Part shown: in pieces, positions 48,101 through 60,935 of the stretch | How positions within the stretch are numbered: the first letter of the stretch is position 1 | Layout of the letters: each line of letters begins with the position of its first letter | NCBI RefSeq assembly: GCF_030704535.1 | Contig: NC_081808.1 | Coordinates: 23,191,501 to 23,255,500 of the forward strand | Length of the DNA: 64,000 nt | Reading direction: 5' to 3' | DNA from: Vitis vinifera | Taxonomy: Eukaryota > Streptophyta > Magnoliopsida > Vitales > Vitaceae | Notes under the pieces: generated by a model | What the model was told of the DNA's origin: nothing | Database searches by the model: none | Seen by the model: the letters and a program-made list of their open reading frames with translations, nothing else | Program-made: the position numbers and the translations under genes

Positions 48101-49777
48101 TGAACAAAAGTTTCTTATTTTCAATGATCTTAAGGTTATTAAAATACTTGGTGGCTAGAGATGAAATTGAGTTCTATAACTCATAATTACATCTTTTTCT
48201 TTCTTTTTCTAACAAGATTAGTTGTATTAAGAATTATTCTCCTGTTTTATGCATGTTTCCAAAAGCAACTTAGGGCTTAGACTGCATGCAGATGGCCCTC
48301 CAAGTAGCCTAGCTGTTCATCCTGATCATTAAGATGTCTTGAGGACATTTTCGAAAATGAGGCAAGCTTGAAATTAGAAAAGGGCAGTTCAAGCTCCATA
48401 TGACAATATAAATTACTACTCTAGCAACATTTTGGAACAATTCCTTTCTCTGTTCTCTCTTAAGACTTTATTGCATGTGTGATCATCTTAATTAGGAAAA
48501 TCCAGTTCTCATTTCATTGCATTAAATGTTCCGATGCAATTGATAATGTTGAGTCTTATATAATTAAAATAAAATTGTTTTAAATGGAATCATGGGCTGT
48601 AGCGTGAGTCGTAATTATGAAAATACCATCTCTGTCTGATGGCATTGGGACAAGGTCTCATGCATCAAGCTTTAAAATTTGAAAATAAACAAGGTAACAT
48701 TTTGTATATATAGAAAATGATACTCTCCTCAAATAAGGTAACATTTGATTAATCAAACAAGAAAATGGTATAGGATATCAATAATATTTGTTTCACTCGA
48801 AAAGGACAACCAGATATCGTTCACTCTTTTATTTTATATCCATTATTCCCCAAATCTGAAAATCTTTGCAGAATCTCAAAGTCAAATGTTTGACCACTCA
48901 AATAAGTTATATATATATATCTTTGATCAAATTTTTTCCTAAATTCTACTTTATTTTAGCACTCCCAAGATTTCATGCAATTCATTCTAGTCTTCAATGG
49001 TAGCTCAGTTTATAAGTCATTAGCTTTCAAGGGACTTCCAAGCTAAAAGTAGTGTTTTTCCTTGGTTTATAAACCTGTACAACTGGGGTATTATGAAAAC
49101 AATAATATTTTAAATATCACTGTTACGATATCAAATGTATATATATAAATTATTTTTAAATTTTTTGAAAAAACAACAAAAGTCATGGTTCAAAATCATG
49201 TTCATTTACATTAGAGGAAAATGCGAAGATATTGAAGTGATATCGAAATCTAAATCGGGAACTTTGAATATAAATGAGCACATAAATAAATAAGATTAAG
49301 TTATACAGGCGTAAATAGATTTGATGTATAAATAATAAGTATACTTGGTTGTCCTAAAGCACAGAGATAAAATTGTATGCCATATTAGACATGGCCTCCT
49401 CCCACCATCGTTGAAATTAGTGAATTCACCATGACCAAAGCAACATGCCCATGACTTTTCTGCACTTGCGTGTATGAGGTTCCCGTAATCGAATTGGCAA
49501 TCCAAGACCATACATGGTGGTTGCAGACATGATTTGGGCTTGGACTTAGTGGAAACTTTTCGCCAGCCAAGCTGCCTTTTTAAGAGTTTGTCCTTTTAAG
49601 AGTTTTGCCTACGATAGACCGCAATACGCCTGCAAGGAAGTCAGCAAAAGGACCCCCACACATCACTTTGGAAAGCATGATCTAAGTGTGGATTCTGGAT
49701 TGCTCTATCTGACATGATTCCAACAGCCGGCAGCTCCACTATTATGAGGGCGCCTCTCTCAGAAATCCCTTTTTGTC
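45151..49777. other. Unit 3 upstream region
   Basis: Block S (45151 to about 46195), LTR-like relic (about 47392-47750) and AT-rich spacer. No gene seen. Most similar to unit 2 without its MITE. Confidence 0.6.
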
Positions 49778-49785
49778 TATAAATA
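49778..49785 (+). promoter_or_regulatory. TATA box of gene A3
   Basis: TATAAATA, 118 bp before the ATG, in the block shared with A1 and A2. Confidence 0.7.
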
Positions 49786-49895
49786 CTCATATGGTTTGAA
49801 CCAGAGAGTATCCAAACAGCCTCCCCAACAGCTTCATTTGCTTCATATATAGTCATTGGCTTGAGCAATAAACAGCTTTTCAGTTGGTATATTAC

Positions 49896-52481
49896 ATGGC
49901 TAGTGGGAAGTTTTGGAATGTCATGACAGGGCTGAAGCCAGTCCTGGCAATGGTGGTGGTTCAAGTGTCACTGGGAGGAATTAATATTATGTACAAGTTG
50001 GCTAAGAGTGACGGCATGAGCATGAAGGTTTTAATCGCCTGCAGATATATATTCGCTGCAGCTTTTACGGTTCCACTTGCTTTGATATTTGATCGGTAAC
50101 TTTCATTATTTCTTAGTTTTGTTTTGTAGCTTGTGTTTATTTAATTTCAGTGTTTCTTCTCTCTCCCTTCTCTTTCTTGCTTTCTCTCTTTCCTTTTTGT
50201 ATGGGTGAGCTTGTCCCTTGTGTGGCCTGTATCACAACTGGGCTAAAGAAAAATTATTATATCTGTTATCCTAAATTTCATTTTTAAAAATGGGAGTATA
50301 TGGTGATGCTTTCTTTACTGACATTTCTTACAAATAAGAAATAAATTATCATGGTTTTATCTCCGTTTCTCTTTCTCAATTGCACAGAGAGCATTTACTA
50401 ATATTTGCCTCATGTATGGTAAACAGGAAGAGTAGGCAAAAAATGACATGGATGATCTTCTTGCAAGGTTCCTTATGTGGTTTATTTGGGTAAGTTTCAA
50501 AAAATATTTTATTCTTGTATTTTATATCAAAGGTGTTCAATTTTGGCCAAAAATGGTTTAGATAGGTGAGTTTTCCTGTAATGAATCTATACTTTCTCAA
50601 TGAACTCTTTCGTACACATGATGAATAGTATTCTCAATTTTGCCAAAGCTTAGATAGGCCGGGTGATGCCATGGTAGTTGTCATATAAACAGTTGAAAGG
50701 ATCTATGACTAAAAGATGTCATTTTCTGCAAGACATACACTGTTGAGAATCTAGCTTAGTTACTACAAATTTTATTTTCTTCCATTCAGTATTTTGTTTG
50801 CCCTTCATCTAGTTACAATAACAGTATTTGTAACACATAAGAACAACTTCTAACCTAAAGTTTGATTTCAGGGGGTCATTAGGTCAAAACTTATATGCTC
50901 AGAGCTTGACTCTAACGTCCGCAACTTTTGCAGCAGCAATGACTAACATTATTCCAGCCATGGCATTTGTCCTGGCAATTGTCTTGAGGTAATCCTCCTT
51001 TTCTTACCAAAATTTTAATCCTATCAAATTAACATGGTTTCAATGTATGTTAAAGTTCCAGTTTAATGAAAAATAAATCCTAAATCCTAGCCATCTTATC
51101 TCATAGGATGGAAAGATTAGCAATTGGCACGGTTGCTGGAAAGGCTAAGGTGTTGGGCACTCTATTAAGCATAAGTGGTGCATTGGTTCTCACATTTTAC
51201 AAAGGAGTAGAGCTCAATTTGTGGTCAACTAACATCAACTTGCTGCATCATGGTGCAGCAACCTCACAGCAATCATCTAATGATCAAGTCTTGGGCTCAA
51301 TCTTAGCTGTTGTTGCTTGTATGTGCTTTGCAGTTTGGTTGATAATCCAGGTGATTTTGCTTATTTATTTATTTATTTTCTCTTCAGATACAGAAATTAA
51401 TTAAGTATACACCTTTCACTAATCTCATAATTGCTTTTGTGTTTTCCTATTTCCTCTTTTATATGGACAGGCCAAGATTAGTATGGTGTATCCAAGCTAC
51501 TCTGGAACTGCTCTTACTTGTGTCTCTGCAGCGATTCAGTCAGTTGTATATGCCATGTGTGCTGAGAAGAAATGGTCAGCATGGAAACTTGGTTGGGACA
51601 TAAGACTTCTCACTGTTGTTTACACGGTAAGATATTTCTTGAAATTTGTGTATAATTCATTGAATTTGGGGAATATTTAAGATTTGTTTGGAATGGTTTT
51701 ATTAATAAAATGTCATAAATATTATTTTAACCATATTCTTATTTTTTATAAAGTATATATTGCATTATTTCAAAATTGTGCACAAATTGAACAACACACA
51801 TCTTGATTTTATAAATTAGGTTGACTTTTTCAAAATTTTCTCCAAAAAGGATGCTACCATATGAAGTTCGACATCCAATCAAACAAGTCTTAGTTGGAAA
51901 GCATAACTGCTAATTAACATATGAAAGACATTCAATATTAAAAATCGTATTCAGTTTCAATCAATAAATGGTGTTGAGTTATAACAAAGTTTTGCTGTGT
52001 TGCAGGGAGTGTGGGCCACTGGATTGATGGTTGCAATAATGAGCTGGGCTGCAAGGCTGAGGGGGCCATTGTTTGTATCTTCTTTCTATCCCTTAATACT
52101 TGTAACTGTTGCAATACTGGGGTCTCTCTTACTCGACGAGCAGCTATACTTGGGAAGGTTTGAACTACTCTTCTACTTCAACTTAAAAAGTTTCATTTAT
52201 TCTCATATTAATTCATTATTCATTTATGGAACAGCATAATAGCAGTAGTGTTGATCCTAGTGGGCTTGTATGGTGTTTTGTGGGGAAAAGGCAAGGAGAT
52301 GAAGCAGAGCGCCCAAGTAGATGGAGCAAAAAGCTCTACGGAGCCAGAATTGAGAGGCATTGTCATAGAAACCTCGTCTAGTACTGAGGGTAAACCGACC
52401 GCAACTAGTACTATTTGTCCCATCCAAGCTGCTGACCGAGGATCTGGAGCGGTTTCTCCTGCTGCAGTGGTGCATGAATAG
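49896..52481 (+). CDS. WAT1-related (EamA-type) transporter, gene A3
   Basis: Exons: 49896-50095, 50427-50489, 50872-50988, 51107-51350, 51471-51626, 52006-52157, 52235-52481. GT-AG introns, 392 aa, same layout as A1. Residue differences: C49 (Y in A1 and A2) in the second span region, Q98 (E in the other four genes) in the conserved NLYAES stretch, A140 like the B genes, and I for M in exon 6. Intron 5 lacks the MITE found in A1 and A2. It has a complete tail ending VVHE. The E98Q change falls in one of the best-conserved stretches of the protein set and could affect function, but the gene is otherwise intact. Confidence 0.92.
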
Positions 52482-52596
52482 CAACAATATATCATACTGA
52501 TATCTTTTATTTGGAAGAAATTTTCAAGAAATTCTTGTATGTATATACAAAATTCATTTCTACGCAACCAAATATCTTAAAAACAGTGTACCCGCC

Positions 52597-53076
52597 CGTA
52601 TTTTTAAAAGCAAATATGTCATAATATTCTTCGATATCCCACCGTAACACCTCCCCTTTCCTGGACATATTCCAGTAAAATTTACTTGTTTACCAAAAAC
52701 AAATTCATTTATTAAGATTATAGACGTTACCATACCTAAGAAAGTAATCTCCATTATTTTCTGACTACAACTAATCTACTCCTAATTAAACCAACGTCCC
52801 ATGATTGTTCTTCAACATAATTGCTGTCCATGTCCACAAAACACCCCAAAAATATAAAAGTTTTCAAAATAGGCTATTTGGAATATCTTCCCACCATATT
52901 TATTTATAGGTAAATCCATTAAAAATATTTACTCTAATTCCTCACAACATATCTTATGGTGAATAACAATCCTCTTGGTTGAAAAATAGAGTTCATATTA
53001 GAACCCTCACATTCTTGGTTGGACTCTTTTAGAGATGCTCATCCACAAAATCTATCATAAGAAAATCGTACGAATT
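52597..53076. other. Unit 3-specific replacement in the 3' flank
   Basis: Where A1 and A2 continue for about 100 bp from 'gtacccgccccg' to 'ggtggtgta', A3 has about 480 bp of unrelated sequence containing 'acacctcccctttcctggac'. No terminal repeats or coding found. Origin unknown. Confidence 0.6.
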
Positions 53077-55745
53077 CTGGTGGTGTACAACTGCTGCTAT
53101 GCATGAGAATAGCTCTATCTTCTTACCCTATCTTATGTGTATCGTTTTCTATGAAATTGGAATTCCAAATTATAGAAAATTGATACCTACATTGGCATTA
53201 GAATTACAAATTAATATAATCATCATATAAACTAACAATGCATGTTTTGGTCATACATCTGCGGTCTCCATCTTACATACATATTTTCAAACATATATTG
53301 ATTGATTAAGAGTCAATGTGGGAATGATTGTTGGAAGTTAGAAGTGTTTGGCAATAGTAAAAATGATTTTTCTTAGAAAGTTAGGAGGCATGACACAGTA
53401 TTATAAATGAATTTTAAAAGTCTAGCTAATCACTTCTATAAGTTTTGAACTAACATTGGATGCTGGTGTAAAAAAATGACTTTTTATGGGTTAGTTTTAC
53501 TATGAAAAATAGTAAAGAAAGTCAAATATATTTAAAATTATTAAAAATTTATATATTTTAAAATTATTTAATCTTTATATAGAAGAGATGAATAAGTGAA
53601 AAAAGTTTGAAATGATGCATAAAAATAATTTATTATCTTTAAATCTATTTTTTCATTTTCTTATATTTTCTCTTTACTTCTATTTTTTCTTTGTTCCATT
53701 TTCCTTGCATTTTCCTTCAAACTTTCCGATAATAAAACATAACCTTGAGGTTTGACAAATATTTAAAAATTATATTTGTAAATCAAGAAAATCACTTCAA
53801 GTGATTCTTGAATTAGCACTTTGATATGTGCTACTTCATCTAAAAATCATTTTTTTTTATTATATAATACATTATCCAAAAATACTTAATTATATAGGAA
53901 TATTTTCTTCTATATCATAAAAAGATTTATCATAAAAGTGTTATCAACAAAAGCATTATAAGTTTCTTCATAAAAATATAGTACTAAAATATTTACTATG
54001 GAAGTTATGCCAATAAAAACATTACAAATTAAAAACATTTTTACCAAAATCATTCTGAAATCATCCTAAACCTACTCATGCTTCCAAATGAAATATCTCA
54101 TGAGTTTTTACCATTTGCATATTGGCATATCCTCTCTACAAACAACTTCACCATCAATTAATTTTTGAGTTAATGATAAGAAAAAATTAATTTTAGATTA
54201 CATCATTTTATGAACATACTTATACAATTGAAGTATAATTTATCACATTTCTTACAATTTAATAAAAATTTTAAATAATAATAATAATAATACTCAAAGA
54301 AAATAAAACTATTTTTCATATTCTAAAATACATAAACTCTTCATTTTAATTTCCTCTACGAGGTGCAAGATTACCTTAACTTACATGTTAGATAGAATGA
54401 TAGGACACAATGAAAATGGTAAAAGTAATGCACAAAAGAAGGATAAGAATCAACTTCAACCAATATTTCTATAAAGAGTAATTAAATATTAATAATATTT
54501 TATGATCTTAATTTAGGAAATGATATTTATTTTCCTTAATTTTAAGACATTTATTATTTGTTTCTTTTTTATAATTTACAATACACTATTGTATAATTTT
54601 TTTTAAAAGAAATAATAAAATTCAACTCTTTCATTGCCAAAATTATCAAAATTTTTATGGTATTAGAGGAAGAGAATTTATACTCGATTCTTCTCTAAAA
54701 GTAATTAAATGTCATAAAAGTATTGGTCAAAATACTTGAGTAGGTAAAAATTTTCAATTTGAGGGGAAAAAGTTTTACCCTTCATTCGTATTACAGTTTT
54801 CAACAAAAACTAAAAAAGAACATTTCTAAGTATTATAATTTTTAACAAAAACTAAAAAATAAAAAATAATAATAATTTGATATTTATATCATGTCTTTGT
54901 TTGATATTTTTATCAATCCTTTGGTATGCCTTCACCAAGTTTCAAGATAAGATGGATATTCATATACATTCTCACTCTAACTTGAGAATATATTAAGAAA
55001 AGAAATACTTGAAACAGCATATTAAGGGAAAGAATAAATAAGGACAAAAAAATGACATATACACGGAATGAATAGTAAATCAAAGTAAATATTTTCATAA
55101 ATTAAAAACAATCAAATATTAATAATATTTTATTATCTTAATTTTAAAAATAATATTTATTTTTTTATTTTAAAATATTTTTTATTTCTTTCTTTCTATA
55201 ATTCTCAATACATTGTTTTGAAAACAAATAATAAAATTCATCAAACTCTTCAATTAGAAAGCGGAAAATGAAGAAAGAAAATTCAAGGTTTTTAGTCAAT
55301 GATGTCTGCCCTCCCACCCATGTCTCCTCCAAGCAAAGCTATAAGCGAAGAAATTACCCTTTTGAGTTTCCTCCATTTGCACGTGGGCATATGACTAGAA
55401 AACGTCCAAACGAGGACTTCAAAAATTAAGGCCACAATCACTTGATATATACTTTTTGAACGTCTTCCATATTGTTATATTAAACTATTTTCATCTTCAA
55501 TATCAAATTGTACTGAACTTTCTTTGTCAGTATGTGGGGCTAGTAAACGTGTCTTAAGTGAATTAAAAAATCATCAAGGCAACCCAAGCACAGCCAATTA
55601 GGGTTGGGTTTCGAGTAAAACTTGTATACGTACGTCCCAAGCGCCCTTTTCATCTTCAATATCAAACTGGTGACCAAGGACTACACTACGTCTACGAAAA
55701 TCATCATCTCACAGTATGATTCCTCTCTCTAGCAGTTGACTAATC
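53077..55745. other. Unit 3 spacer after A3
   Basis: No gene seen. Collinear with 9040-11340 and 32010-34650, including the CACGTG core near 55380. Confidence 0.6.
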
Positions 55746-55914
55746 AGCGATAATTCTTTATGCCTATAAAGTACTCAATGTTTTGAATTTTGCAAAAACT
55801 TACAATTGTATTATCATACTTTTCATACATAAAAATATATTATATATTATTTCTTATCATTTCTGACATTAACTTTGATCTCAGAGGGTTATTAGGTCAA
55901 AATTTATACGTCGA
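55746..55914 (+). pseudogene. Relic of a third B-like gene (promoter plus exon 3 start)
   Basis: A TATA motif (CCTATAAAGTACTCA, near 55761) in B-promoter context runs straight into intron 2-like sequence, a TTGATCTCAG acceptor (ending 55884) and the first 30 or so bases of exon 3 (GLLGQNLYVEA). Exons 1-2 and everything after this point are missing. Two deletions explain it. The gene could be B3 or a further paralog that followed the first promoter block. Confidence 0.7.
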
Positions 55915-56390
55915 AGCTAAATTTCAAAAGGGAACTCGAAAATTAAGGCAAAATTCAACTAATGCTAACTTTTTAAAATTATATTCATGATCAATATCAA
56001 ATTGGCCTGCTCTTTCTTTGCGCATGTTACAAAGCACAAAATTAAGACCAACCATCCACTAAGTCAAGCCATGATCAATGAAACTCCTGAGTGATTAATT
56101 TGACGACTCCACTAGTATGCAGGAGGCCAACCAATATGTAATTAACAAGTATATTTGAGAAATTAAGGGCATTTGACCTAATGGGCTAAGTTTCCCGCAA
56201 TAGGATTGACAACTCGAGCCCATTGAAGCCAAGGTTGCCCTTTGGAGGAAACTTTTAGACGCCCCAAGTGCCTATTCAGACCTCAACACGTCTACAAGAA
56301 TGTTCACAAACATGCTCAACTTCAATGGATTCCTCTTTTGTGCCGTACTCCACTACTACAAGCTAGTTACTCTTGGAAATCTTTGATTAA
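55915..56390. repeat. Diverged unit-start block S at the array end
   Basis: Begins GCTAAATTTCAAAAGGGAAC, homologous to the unit starts (AGTAAATTTCGAAAGGGAAC), and continues through the CCATCCACTAAG and 'ttcaatggattcctcttt' landmarks. It is more diverged than the S blocks of units 1-3, so it is probably an older boundary of the array. Confidence 0.75.
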
Positions 56391-59300
56391 TTTGAGCTGT
56401 CTCTGAAACCAGTTGGCCAGTATCTTGAATTTCATGGTCTAAAGGAAAGTTCAATATTGGACTTCCTTGTCAATCCATTACAACAATGCATTTGCAAATC
56501 TAACAATATGGCTCCATTGTTTGGATAGATGGGTATTTTGAGAGTTAAATAAACTGTGGTGAGAGTTTTGGAAGGGCAGGGTGTATGGCCACGTGTAAAG
56601 TAGAAAAAAGAAAAAAGAAAAAAAGAGAGAACTGATGTGAGCAGTAAAATAAGACACAGAAAAAGCTAAAGTGGGAAATGAGATAAGGCTAATGGAACCA
56701 TGATGAAAGAAATGAGAGAGAAACAATGGAAACATGAGAGCTGACTAAATACAATAATAATAATAATAATAAAAATAATAATAATAATAATGGAAGAGAA
56801 TAAAAATAAAAACAAAAACAAAGAAATAAAATGAAAGAAAAGAATAGGAAATATAATAATATATATAAAAAAAAATGTAAATGAGTCTATGCTATATTCA
56901 TTGGGACAGATTTATTAAAGAAACCTAAATTAGTCTGTGATATGATACGTTAAAGAATGAATAGTTACAATATCATAATGACCTCTTTTAGGCCTTTTCT
57001 CTTGTTGAGCAGCTGAAGAAAAGTACAACTCTTGATTAGGGTTTTGATTAACTAAATTTAGAGACCCCATTTTCCAATCTAGAAATATCTGTCTAGCTAG
57101 AAGGTTAAAATAAGAATTGCAAATGAAATTGAAGGTTGCAACTCCCAGGTTATGAATAGAAAGAAGGCCCCAGATGGTACACAAGCAGGCAACACCTAGT
57201 ACTTATCCCAACAGCCAATAATATAAGCCAGAAAAAAAAAAGTAAGCTGATCAAATCAATGCAGCTGTCTAAAGCATAAGCTTTTATCCTGAACCATCCA
57301 AGATTCTTTGTTACGATTACTAGAAATTAGCTAAAATGATTGATTTGATTTCACAAATAGTTTGAAAGTACATTAGGCTTTTTCTTTTTCTTGCCTTCTT
57401 AATTGGTTTGTATATCATTTTTTGTTTGCTTTGACAAATATGTCATCCTTGTTGTTGGTTCTGAGCCAACTAAAGTCAGGTTCGTCCAACTTAATGAAAG
57501 TTAGACAACTTTCCTCCCTTCTTTGTGCCTCTCAGAGAATCCACCCAGTAGTAATGAGACTGGATGAACTCCTTTCCTGCGCAAAAGGATGTCCAGACGA
57601 GTGGTCCGGGCTAGCCCCTTCAAAGCTTAAGTCAAGCAAAGATGACTCAAACTGCTTAATGAGAGAGAATGGATAGGTGAATATGCATCTGCCTCGTTTG
57701 TGCTTTTTAAAGGGTTTATTTGTTTTACCATTTTTTTTCTTGGTTGTTTAATGGTTGTCTTACACTACTTGTATACTTTGGTTGAGCCCTTTTTGTTATG
57801 CTCTTTTAATAGAGTGTTTTTTTATCAAAAAATATTTTAGCATACCATGTTTTTGGATTAAACTAAAAAATTTTATGACAAAGTGATGGACTTAAGAATT
57901 TTTGCATCATATTGTCTGCATCATATTCCTTCCCACATTTTTTTATTCTTATTTTTTTCTTGGATAAATACTCTATAAAGCATTTTGTATGCTCTATCTC
58001 AACTCTCTTTCTCATTGACTTATGATAGTTTTGTCGTGGGAGGAATTTATATTTTTTTTTTCCTCAATTCTATGTATTTACTTTTGATATGAATTTATGT
58101 GTTTTTTCTCAACTCTTTGAATTTATATGTGGTTGTGGTGCAGATATAAGATGTAAATTTTGCTATCTGAGGCTTGAAAAAAATCACAGAAGGCTTTTGT
58201 GGCTGCTAATTTACTCTTGCAAGAGGCACAAGACAAGGACAGTATCACTTCCATTAGTCATTTAGGTCTCATTGGTAGTACAAATTAAGTCAACCCTGTA
58301 TATATAATGTGCACTTAGAAGCAAGAAGAAAAAAAAATGAAAAAGAAGCCAATTGGACCTGTACTTAGAATCCATCAAAAGGACTGTCATTCCTCTTTGT
58401 ACATGTATGCAAAAAGTGAAATTGATTTTTGAATTTTGTAATGTATTATTTCAATGTCCAACTTGGGCATGGCATGTTCCCCAGTTTCCATATGGGTGAT
58501 AAGGACTTTCTGCTAATATTTATTTGAATTTTTAGTGAAATAGAAAATCAAGTTCTTGGGGAATATTTATTGTATATAAGAACCCTTAACTGTGTTGGCT
58601 TTCCCTGGTTTAAAAACTATTTGAATACATATATATCTAATATTTTATCACTGTTTCGAGAAAGTTCCTCTTTGCCCTCATGTTTTCTAATGCACAAAGT
58701 GTAGTGATTTTATCTTCTTTGTTTTGGTCATATTTATAAAACTCTCTGTTGCTTCAGTTAGAATTTAAATCATTGTTTTCAATAAGACAGAAAGAAGTTA
58801 ATATGGCCAAAACAAGAAATTTTGCAATAACCTACATAGAGTCTGGGCACACTAAGATTTTGGCTAACTTGAGTTTTCTTTACCAAGGTTAGCAAGGTTT
58901 TGGTTTATGGCATTGAAACAAATTATATGGACCATTGCTATTTACTCAAAATCATCAAACTACAAAAACAAAACCCATCATATAATATAGGTACCCATGA
59001 ATGCATTTTCATTGTAGGTAATTAAGTTTTTATCTCCTTGAGCTCTTTTCATTTGCTTGATATCCAGTTGGACCATATAATCTGGATTTTAACTGTTCAG
59101 GAAGACCCATCTTTGCTGCTATCATCACCTACACCAATTTCTTGCTTAATATAGTGACAAGTATATATATATATATTCTTGGCAACAATTAATTGGAATG
59201 TAAATCTTGAATAACTTTATATAAATTGTAACACAATTTATCAATATATATATATATATATATATATATATTCTAATAGTACTTGATGAAAGTTTCGATC

Positions 59301-59495
59301 TAATCTTAAATTAAAAGGGATACAAAAATGGTGCAGAAAATTCACACCACCACTAATGGAAAATTTCACTCTCCACTCAAAAGAAATGAAAATTTTATGG
59401 AAAAAAAAAATTAAAATGGATGCATCCAAAGATGCCTTGGCTTTGGGTGATGCCAATCTGCTTGCTGGACATAGGAAACACACCCTTAACAACAC
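56391..59495. other. Intergenic beyond the array
   Basis: No supported gene. Contains (AAT)n tracts (about 56751-56790) and a (TA)n tract at about 59244-59271. An 84-codon frame at 57422-57676 is followed by a 'tactttggttgagccctttt' and A-rich tail reminiscent of a plant LINE 3' end (about 57770-57840). That resemblance is weak. Confidence 0.45.
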
Positions 59496-60918
59496 TGATT
59501 ACTACTCAAAAAGTACTCTTTTATAGCTTGAAACTAACTGTTTTAAATACTTTTGAGTAGTAGTTAATACCTTTTAACTCAATTGGCACATTAAAGAACC
59601 TAGCAAGGGTTACTAATCAGTTTTTGGCAAGTTTTGGTGTTTTTGGTAGCTATTCGATCATTGAAACAAGCCAAGAATGAAAGAGAATTTGGTGAAATCC
59701 ATGGCAATGCAAGTTAAAGCTCAAATACATGAAGAATCCAAGCTTTGGAGCACTTCATAGCCCTTTGCCAAGCCAATCAGAGATGCAAGGAAGAAAACCA
59801 GAGGAAGAAATCCAACAACCAGCATTTTCGCATGGTTGTGCGAAATTTCGCACACCATGCAAAACCACTTGAGGCATCCAAAGGATTTCGCACACCATGA
59901 CAAATTTCGCATGGTATGCGAAATCTTCTTGTGCACCGACTCCGTTAGATTTTTATCTTCAGATATTTTGTGTAATTTCCTAGTTTCTCCTTGTAACCAA
60001 CCTAGATATTTTTTTTATATCTTTTTGTATATTTTTTAGGTAACATCATATATAAGGAGAGAGATAGAGGGAGAGATATATGTTATTTTTCATAAAACAC
60101 TTGTGAATTCCCGGTAGTAAGAAATATACAGAACTTTTGCTCTGTCTTTCCTTCTCATTTTGTTTTCACTTTTCTTTCTGGCCAAACAACCTCTAAGGAT
60201 GAATTCTCAGGGGATGAGTGGCTAGGTTTTACGTTTCTTGGAGCGATGGAAGCTAGGTGAAGGACCTGAATGCAAAGGTGGGAGTTGTCCTTGCTTTAAA
60301 TGACAGTAGTTGTTAACCATCAATGGTTTTTATTTCAAGGTTTAGCCTTAAATCCCTTAAAATCATCTTGAATGGCCAATACTTGGTAAGCTTTTCATAT
60401 TCTATGGATGCTTATTGCTAGATCCATGGATGTCTATTAGTTATCATTTACGAGCCATTGGAAGGTGGTTCAAGGTGATGGTCTTTAGTGTTTAAAGACA
60501 TTAATGGGAAGCAATTACCATTTTCCATGAACCCTTTGAACAAAATCTTAATTGCTAAATACAAAACCGGTTTGGGAGATAACCATCCTTTATGTTATTG
60601 TCCCCAACGCGAGGAGAAGATCTGAAATCCCCCCCTTTGTCTAAGGAACCCGATCCTAGTGACCTAAAGCTCCAAGAGACCTTTTATTTGTAGTTAATTT
60701 CACTTATTATTTTTTCTTAACTTAAAATCAATCTTTGCAACCACAATTCCATTTTCTTTAAAAGCTAATTTTCATAAGGAAAAGCACCATTTTATTTCCT
60801 TCACTAAAGTCAACTGTACAATGAAAACTTATCCCTGTGGACGATCCTAGAGCCACTATACTATGTTAGCTATGCTACCCTAGTGTGAGGTGATTTAGGT
60901 TTTATAAATTTTGTTGAT
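59496..60918 (+). mobile_element. Probable solo LTR, Gypsy type
   Basis: About 1.42 kb beginning TGATTACTACTCAAAAAGT and flanked by AACAC on both sides (59491-59495 and 60919-60923), a 5-bp duplication. The interior has an array of 'tttcgcacaccatg' and its inverse (59826-59925), 'catatataaggagagag' near 60048 as promoter candidate, and a 3' part with 'ttatccctgtggacgatcct'. The end does not show the usual CA. An alternative is that the LTR extends to about 60935 with a weak primer site at TGGC, 60944. No gag or pol follows. Confidence 0.55.
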
Positions 60919-60935
60919 AACACTCGTCTGAGCCA

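Larger units (their letters stand above)
45151..55914. repeat. Tandem segmental duplication, unit 3 (truncated)
   Basis: Collinear with units 1 and 2 from the S block through gene A3 and the A-to-B spacer, then stops within a reduced transporter gene. It lacks the plastid insert, gene B, the Copia element and the C fragment. Confidence 0.9.

Noticed and set aside
49641..49964. 107-codon minus-strand frame over the A3 promoter and exon 1
   Set aside because: Antisense shadow of exon 1 and its promoter; the copies in units 1 and 2 are shorter and composition is not protein-like.
56478..56735. 85-codon minus-strand frame rich in Phe, Ser and Leu
   Set aside because: Arises from an A/G-rich low-complexity tract; no gene context.
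57422..57676. 84-codon + frame and LINE-like tail
   Set aside because: Considered as a small gene or LINE end. No reverse transcriptase, target duplication or splice partners seen, so not called.
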